Source: Curtobacterium sp. ZW137 (GTDB lineage Bacteria; Actinomycetota; Actinomycetes; Actinomycetales; Microbacteriaceae). Taken from it: DNA of 64,000 bases. Of this stretch, positions 59,568 through 64,000 are shown piece after piece. Made by a program: the position numbers and the translations under genes. The stretch is from assembly GCF_003762905.1 (NCBI RefSeq), contig NZ_RJKS01000001.1, forward strand, positions 930,001 to 994,000, read 5' to 3'. Each line of letters begins with the position of its first letter. Within the stretch, counting starts at the first letter, position 1. The notes under the pieces are model-generated. The model was not told the origin of the DNA. It searched no databases and saw only the letters and a list, made by a program, of their open reading frames with translations.

Positions 59568-59635
59568 CCGGGGCGCTACGAGCCGGACGCGACCGTACTG
59601 ACGACAACCATCAGCGCGGACGTTGCCGCGAGATG
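59568..59635. repeat. Imperfect 68-bp direct repeat, right copy
   Basis: Same orientation as 56356-56423, ungapped, ten mismatches. The rest of the 59377-59674 gap holds no gene; a GACAG/CTGTC dyad lies near 59495-59516. Confidence 0.75.
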
Positions 59636-59662
59636 AAAGTCGTCCTGCCGGCGCCCACGCAA

Positions 59663-59668
59663 TACGCT
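59663..59668 (+). promoter_or_regulatory. -10 hexamer of the gene at 59675 (leaderless)
   Basis: TACGCT, six bases before GTG 59675. Confidence 0.5.
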
Positions 59669-59674
59669 CCCCGT

Positions 59675-60100
59675 GTGGAATCGATCCCGGACGACGGCGC
59701 GAAGCACGTGGTCGGCGCACGGTGGTGGGTTCCCTGGCTTATGGGCTTCCTGGTGAGCGGGATGGCACTGGTTGCCCTCGGCACGGCGTTCCCGGTCGCG
59801 ACCCTGGTCATCGCCGGATACGGGTCCACCTTCGGCGCTGCGTGGAAGAGTCGCGGACGGGCAGGCGCCCGGGCGACACGTGGCCACTGGGTCGCCGCGG
59901 GGCTCTCCGTCCTCCTGTTCGCCGGACTCGGATTGCTTCTCGGTGCCGCCGGATTCTCGATCGATGACGCCCAACGGGGCAATGCGGTCCCCGGTGCCGT
60001 CGTCGGTGGAGTCCTGCTCGCGGTCGGTGGTGGAGTGCTTCTCGCCATGGCCATCGCTGCCCGCCGACGCCGAACTCGAGCAGCCCGTTCTCCCGACTGA
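59675..60100 (+). CDS. Membrane protein, four helices, unknown function
   Basis: A 141-residue protein with hydrophobic segments WVPWLMGFLVSGMALVALGT, FPVATLVIAGYGSTFG, WVAAGLSVLLFAGLGLLLGA and VVGGVLLAVGGGVLLAMAIA, and a basic tail RRRRTRAARSPD. GTG 59675 is chosen from its leaderless promoter; the ATG 59633 upstream lies within the 68-bp repeat. Function unknown. Confidence 0.6.
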   Translation: MESIPDDGAKHVVGARWWVPWLMGFLVSGMALVALGTAFPVATLVIAGYGSTFGAAWKSRGRAGARATRGHWVAAGLSVLLFAGLGLLLGAAGFSIDDAQRGNAVPGAVVGGVLLAVGGGVLLAMAIAARRRRTRAARSPD

Positions 60101-60224
60101 CCGCGTGTGAAGGAGGACGGTCAGCAGCCACGCGGGTCGCGGCGGGTGTTCATCAACCCCCGGCTCACGAGCACTACCGATGCGGACCGCCACCACGAGC
60201 CTGGCGTTGCTGTGCGGGAGGTGC

Positions 60225-60557
60225 TCACAGCAGTGGTCGTCGTCGGATCCAGACGTTCACCCAGACGTGAACGAGTCCAGTCGCAGCAACGCAGACCATC
60301 ACCCACCCGACGACGCCGTGCTCGGTCGCGACCCAGAAGATCCCGAGGGCGAGGACGACCGCGACCACGAGTACGCCGAACACGAGCATCAGCAGGCTGA
60401 TCACGGGGCTGGCGTTCTGGGTGAGCTGCGCGTCGCGTACCCAGGCCGGGTTCCGCACACGCCATCCGAAGAGCGCGACTGTACCCACCAAGATCGCGAC
60501 GCTCGCCACGAGGAGACCTGTTGCAGCCACGACGGGATGGTAGCTCGAACCGGTCAT
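60225..60557 (-). CDS. Small membrane protein, three helices
   Basis: A 110-residue protein with helices VVAATGLLVASVAILVGTVA, ISLLMLVFGVLVVAVVLALG and VMVCVAATGLVHVWVNVWI, ending in a basic WIRRRPLL. ATG 60557 starts just before the first helix; longer upstream frames look non-coding. Function unknown. Confidence 0.55.
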   Translation of the reverse strand: MTGSSYHPVVAATGLLVASVAILVGTVALFGWRVRNPAWVRDAQLTQNASPVISLLMLVFGVLVVAVVLALGIFWVATEHGVVGWVMVCVAATGLVHVWVNVWIRRRPLL

Positions 60558-60627
60558 TTCCCGGACGTGGCTGCCAGGGCACCAGCCGACCTCACTCGAC
60601 CTGCAGCGGAGCGGCTTGAATGGATCC

Positions 60628-60969
60628 ATGCTCGAGATCCACACTCGGTGGTCGCGCTCCAGCGCCCGGTTCTCCCTGCCGCTTGCTCCCGACACCGTGA
60701 AGGACCGGCTGGTTGCCGCTGCCGAGGACATCCGGGGCATGCGCGTTCGGTACGTGACAGCGCGACGCGTGGTGCTGATGTCGTCACCGAGCTGGAGGAC
60801 CTGGGGGGACTTGATCACCGTTGAGCTCGACGCTCAGGAGGACGGCGGCACGAGCATCGAGGTGCGGACCGCCCCGTCGCTGCGACTCTCGTTCTCCGAC
60901 TGGGGACAGGGCGCGAAGGACATCCGCCTCATCCACGAAGCCCTCACCAGCCACCAGCTACCTCGTTGA
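60628..60969 (+). CDS. Unknown soluble protein
   Basis: A 113-residue protein with alternating beta-like segments (SSARFSLPLAPDTVKDRLV, GTSIEVRTAPSLRLSFSDWG) and no membrane span or cysteine. It may belong to a small helix-grip-type fold, but no family is recognised. ATG 60628 follows TTGAAT by six bases, a possible weak leaderless promoter. Its last 12 bases overlap the end of the convergent kinase gene. Confidence 0.55.
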   Translation: MLEIHTRWSRSSARFSLPLAPDTVKDRLVAAAEDIRGMRVRYVTARRVVLMSSPSWRTWGDLITVELDAQEDGGTSIEVRTAPSLRLSFSDWGQGAKDIRLIHEALTSHQLPR

Positions 60970-61926
60970 GTGCCCGAGCTGCTCGACCGCTGCTCGGCCC
61001 CACCCGTTGGGGTCATCGTCCGAAGGGACGAACGCCAGGGAGTACCAGAGCACGAGGACCGGCCACCAGCGAAGCTCCTCGTCCGTGAGGGGCTGGACTG
61101 CCTGGTAGCCGTCCAGGAACTGCTGTCGCACGGACGCCGACACGGGCCCCCAGTCCCGGAAGAGCGTGCCGAGCAAGACCGCCGAGCGCGCGATCTCGCC
61201 GACTCGATGGTCGAGTCGAAGCTCCTCGAAGTCGAGCACGCCGACGACCTCGCTGCCTGCACGCAAGATGTTCGAAGCACGGTAGTCGCCGTGCACGATC
61301 TGCATGGGCGGAAGACCCTCCGGTGCTCGTTCGAGCATGCGCTCCACGACGTCGCGAGCGTGCGGGGACGACGTCGACGGTTCGGAGGCGAGCCAGTCGG
61401 AGACCTGCTGACGGAGCGGTGACGGCGGAGCCAGGACCTCGTGGTCCGAGTCGTGCAGCGGGCAAGAACGGAGCGCGTCGTGCAGCCGAGCAAGCGTCGC
61501 CCCTGCGGCCGCGACCTGATCGGCGTCGCCGACATCGAGGTGGTCCCCCTCGATGACGCGTTGCAGGCCCATCGACGTGCCGCCGTTCCTCACCTGGACC
61601 GCACCCGCGAGGGTCGGCAGCGGTGCGGACACCGGCAACCCCTGCGCTCCGAGCCATGCGGTCAGGTGGGCGGCGAATGCGAGCCGTTCGAACCGCTCGG
61701 GCGCGACCGACCACTTGACCAGGAGAAGTTCGTCGCCGCTGCGCACCCACGCGAGGGCGTTGCCACCGCTCATCACGACGCGGTCAGGGGACTCGACATG
61801 GACGCCCCATCGACGCGCCACCGCCGCCGTGACCCAATCGCGCGCTGATTCGGCGCCCGCGAAGCCGAACCGGGTCCGCAGCACCTCGTTCGGGTCGCCC
61901 TGTTCCCACAACAGCTCGATCTTCAT
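60958..61926 (-). CDS. Aminoglycoside phosphotransferase-family kinase
   Basis: A 322-residue APH-fold kinase. The catalytic loop is IVHGDYRASNILR (Brenner-like His-Gly-Asp with Asn) and the metal-binding Asp lies in VGVLDFEELRLDHRVGE. N-lobe: ALAWVRSGDELLLVKWSV carries the ATP lysine. Members phosphorylate antibiotics, choline, homoserine or other small molecules; resistance cannot be claimed from sequence. It starts 11 bases after the DUF1772-like gene stop, so they likely form an operon. Confidence 0.85.
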   Translation of the reverse strand: MKIELLWEQGDPNEVLRTRFGFAGAESARDWVTAAVARRWGVHVESPDRVVMSGGNALAWVRSGDELLLVKWSVAPERFERLAFAAHLTAWLGAQGLPVSAPLPTLAGAVQVRNGGTSMGLQRVIEGDHLDVGDADQVAAAGATLARLHDALRSCPLHDSDHEVLAPPSPLRQQVSDWLASEPSTSSPHARDVVERMLERAPEGLPPMQIVHGDYRASNILRAGSEVVGVLDFEELRLDHRVGEIARSAVLLGTLFRDWGPVSASVRQQFLDGYQAVQPLTDEELRWWPVLVLWYSLAFVPSDDDPNGWGRAAVEQLGHSTR

Positions 61927-61936
61927 CGATCCCCCG

Positions 61937-62221
61937 TCACCTGAGCACGTCGATCCGCTCCCATCGCACCACGACCCGCTTCCAGTCCGCCGGCGGGTGT
62001 GTCGGGTCCCAGTCGTTGACACGGATGTTGATCGGGACGGTTCCGAGGAACGAGGCAAGGAGGAACACCACCAGCATCCCCATGGCGGCGATGCGCCACC
62101 CGAACCCGCCGTCCGCTCCGGTCACCGCGAGAACGGCGACGGATGCCAGGACGGTCGGGACGATCAGGATCGGTACGACGACCTTCAGGGACTGCACCAA
62201 CAGTCTCGGAGCGCGCCCCAC
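61937..62221 (-). CDS. DUF1772-like short membrane protein
   Basis: A 94-residue protein with two helices (VVVPILIVPTVLASVAVLAV and AAMGMLVVFLLASFLGTVP) and the ending WDPTHPPADWKRVVVRWERI, which resembles the C-terminal half of DUF1772 (anthrone-oxygenase-like) proteins of about 150 residues. The first half of that family is missing and an in-frame stop lies three codons upstream of GTG 62221. It may be a truncated or short form. Probably an operon with the APH-like kinase. Confidence 0.5.
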   Translation of the reverse strand: MGRAPRLLVQSLKVVVPILIVPTVLASVAVLAVTGADGGFGWRIAAMGMLVVFLLASFLGTVPINIRVNDWDPTHPPADWKRVVVRWERIDVLR

Positions 62222-62317
62222 CCGTCGTCATCGCTCCGCTGAACGCACACGCCCTCGACGGCCCGCACGAGCGCACGCTACCGCCCACGATGAATTCTGG
62301 TCGTCACTCGATCGGTG

Positions 62318-62393
62318 CGGACGGGAGGGGCGGGGGTACCCGACCCCGTCCCTCCCGTCCGTCGTTCCGCCCCGCTCCGTCCGGCGCGGGGCG
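62318..62393 (-). terminator. Two consecutive hairpins after the GAF gene
   Basis: An 18-bp stem with one G-U pair (62318-62335 with 62344-62361; starts CGGACGGGAGGGGCG) and an 8-bp stem (CGCCCCGC 62368-62375 with GCGGGGCG 62386-62393). The first shares CGGACGGGAGG with repeat family B. Confidence 0.65.
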
Positions 62394-62422
62394 TTCCACC
62401 AGTCCCGAAACTGGTGGAGTTC

Positions 62423-63481
62423 TCAGCGGCGGTACAGGGCGTTGCGTGCCAGCACGGCGAAGTCGCGCAGGAGGTCGAGCTCCACGGCGTCCTCGCCGCG
62501 TGGAGAAGGGTCGAACACGCAGACCGCTCCGACGCGGGTCCCGTCCAGGTCCTCCAACGGATGTCCCGCGTAGAAGCGGATCCGTCCCCGCCGCGCGACC
62601 TGCGGACGGTTCCTGTCCCATGCGTCCCCGATGACCGTCGGTCCTGAGCGCAGCACGGTCGAACGGCAGAAGGAGTCTTGCAGCGCTCCGGTCCCACGCG
62701 GGAACCACAGACTCGCAGCGGACCACTGCCGTCCTGCTGGAAGGAACGTGATCGCTGCCCCTCTGGTGTGGAAGAGCTCTGTCATGTCCTGCACCATCCG
62801 GTCGAGGGCGGCGTCGGCCGGGGCATCGACGATGCCCATGCGACGGATGGCGTCGTACCGGTGCTGGACCGGCTGCGGCGTCGAGCGGAGCCATTGGGGG
62901 CTCCCGGCGCGGGCACGTTGCTGCTCGAGCAGCAGGTGCGTGACCTCGAGGAACAGCGAAGGGACGGACGTGGTCACGTCGGTGTCCACGCCGAGCACGA
63001 TCAGGTCTTGTCGTGCCTGCTGCAATGCGGTCACGAGCGCGGTCTGGCCCTCCTTGTGCGCGAGTGTGAGCACGATCTCCGTGGTGGGCAGCAGCTGCGG
63101 TCGGAGCTGATCGACCAGGACGAGCGCTTCCTCGACGGCGCTGACGACCGCGCTGTTCGTCGTGCGGCTGTGGACCACGCTGCCGGACAGGCAGACCACC
63201 ACCACGTCGTAGTTGGCGACGTGGATCCCGCTCCCGGCCGAGACCAGCGACTGGCCGGACCAGCTCGACCACGGCACCGCGGTGACGTCGGCACCACGTC
63301 CGGACCGCGCAGCCAAGGTCTCCGCCATCGTCCGCGCGGCGCTGTGGAGCGGCTCATCGGGCGCGAAGACCGCATCACCGAACACGAGGATCCGGTCCGA
63401 GTCCGGGCCGCTCGCCGACGCGGTCACGACGCGTGGCGTGAGCGACCGGTCGGGCAGTTGCGGGGCTCCCAGCATGGTCAT
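62423..63481 (-). CDS. GAF-domain protein with N-terminal SGNH-like region
   Basis: A 352-residue protein. Residues about 20-190 form an alpha/beta region with RILVFGDAVFAPDE, YDVVVVCLSGSVVHSR and LLPTTEIVLTLAHKEGQTAL, arranged like a flavodoxin or SGNH fold. The C-terminal half (from about 205) is a GAF domain (MGIVDAPADAALDRMVQDMT, DSFCRSTV, IRFYAGHPLEDLDGTRVGAV). GGGAGG lies six bases before ATG 63481. It may be a one-component sensor or enzyme with small-molecule control; the ligand is unknown. Confidence 0.7.
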   Translation of the reverse strand: MTMLGAPQLPDRSLTPRVVTASASGPDSDRILVFGDAVFAPDEPLHSAARTMAETLAARSGRGADVTAVPWSSWSGQSLVSAGSGIHVANYDVVVVCLSGSVVHSRTTNSAVVSAVEEALVLVDQLRPQLLPTTEIVLTLAHKEGQTALVTALQQARQDLIVLGVDTDVTTSVPSLFLEVTHLLLEQQRARAGSPQWLRSTPQPVQHRYDAIRRMGIVDAPADAALDRMVQDMTELFHTRGAAITFLPAGRQWSAASLWFPRGTGALQDSFCRSTVLRSGPTVIGDAWDRNRPQVARRGRIRFYAGHPLEDLDGTRVGAVCVFDPSPRGEDAVELDLLRDFAVLARNALYRR

Positions 63482-63670
63482 CTCCAACCTCCCTGTCTGA
63501 GGCAGCTGATCCTGCACGTCTCTGGTTCTTCCGAGAGCACATCGGGTGGTTGACCGCGGCGAACTCGTTGGACCGACCGTAGACAAACCCGTGACCACGC
63601 GCCATCCGTTGCGCGCGGCGTCACCGTCGATCTGCGCGGGTTCGTGCTCGTTGGACGTGAACGCGGCCGG

Positions 63671-63676
63671 TAGAGT
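63671..63676 (+). promoter_or_regulatory. -10 hexamer of the AraC-type gene (leaderless)
   Basis: TAGAGT, six bases before ATG 63683. Confidence 0.5.
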
Positions 63677-63682
63677 CGCGCC

Positions 63683-64000
63683 ATGACCGGGGCTGCAATG
63701 GAGATGTTCGCCTCGCACCGGGTCGCCGCCAGCACGACCGTGGACGAGGCCGCCGCCGTGCTCAGTGAGGTGTTCCTCCCGGTACAGATCTCCCCGTCTG
63801 CCCCAGGTCCGGGCCTGCGCATGCACCTGAACGCGCTCACCGCTGGTCGCATCACGTTCGGCTACATGCGCTTCCGTGAGGCTGTCCGGATGCACACCGC
63901 GGAACCCGTCGACTACCACCTCGACATCCCCGTTCGGTCGCAGATGACCATGCGTGCTGCCCGGGGGACGCGGTTCCGGGGGACCGCGCAGACCGCTGGG
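63683..64000 (+). CDS. AraC-family regulator, N-terminal part
   Basis: 106 codons are visible before the window ends. The sequence VDEAAAVLSEVFLPVQISPS, then LNALTAGRITFGYMRFREAV and VDYHLDIPVRSQMTM, is the pattern of the AraC-binding-like N-terminal domain found in regulators with a C-terminal AraC helix-turn-helix, which would lie outside the window. ATG 63683 fits a leaderless promoter. It is divergent from the GAF gene and may regulate it (inference). Confidence 0.7.
   Translation, partial: MTGAAMEMFASHRVAASTTVDEAAAVLSEVFLPVQISPSAPGPGLRMHLNALTAGRITFGYMRFREAVRMHTAEPVDYHLDIPVRSQMTMRAARGTRFRGTAQTAG

Overview
The window reads as chromosomal DNA of a high-GC Gram-positive bacterium, most likely a Microbacteriaceae actinobacterium close to Curtobacterium (inference from gene content, not a database match). 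Supporting signs are: GC near 70 percent; a fused actinobacterial 2-oxoglutarate decarboxylase/dehydrogenase (kgd); a SigR/RsrA thiol-stress pair; a GuaB1-type IMP dehydrogenase paralogue; the prfB-ftsE-ftsX-smpB-ssrA block; and many genes whose -10 hexamer (TANNNT) sits only 6 to 9 bases before the start codon, which predicts leaderless mRNAs.

Layout. 0-3.1 kb: the tail of a membrane protein, then methionine biosynthesis (metY, metX). 3.5-6.7 kb: a histidine kinase, a kinase-like membrane protein without catalytic motifs, and a response regulator. 7-13.2 kb: an MFS exporter, small hypotheticals, a thiamine-binding protein, a GT87-like membrane glycosyltransferase, YceI and a secreted GH16-like protein. 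13.8-19 kb: nnrD, a HAD hydrolase, an Old Yellow Enzyme and two CNNM/CBS membrane proteins. 19-31 kb: mostly housekeeping genes (guaB1, kgd, GNAT, rsrA-sigR, aroA-rsgA, a YhgE-like membrane protein, hisN). 31-39.6 kb: a DHA2 exporter, a large LAL-type LuxR regulator, glmS, a 31-residue membrane peptide, an M50-like protease and a NUDIX hydrolase. 40-44.3 kb: a second sulfhydrylase paired with a flavin monooxygenase, then an APC permease. 44.4-49.8 kb: a lysine-tailed protein, tmRNA, smpB, ftsX, ftsE, prfB and a DUF5997-like gene. 49.8-52 kb: an oxidoreductase and ECF41-type sigma factor module. 52-63.5 kb: an accessory-looking stretch with many small membrane proteins, an ABC exporter, a second two-component system between diverged direct repeats, a frameshifted gene, a truncated gene, an APH-like kinase and a GAF protein. 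The window ends inside an AraC-type regulator.

How the genes connect. MetX makes O-acetylhomoserine and the two MetY paralogues can sulfhydrylate it; the second copy may use the sulfur product released by the monooxygenase next to it (inference). SigR/RsrA is the mycothiol-type redox switch. SmpB with tmRNA and RF2 form a translation-quality block next to the FtsEX division complex.

Non-coding structure is rich. One composite palindromic repeat (core GCTGTCGTACGACAGC) occurs at three loci. A second family (GGGAGGC-N-CGGTGCCAGC and its mirror) sits downstream of genes as terminator-like cruciforms. Several other long perfect inverted repeats lie between genes. I found no CRISPR array, insertion sequence, prophage or tRNA gene.
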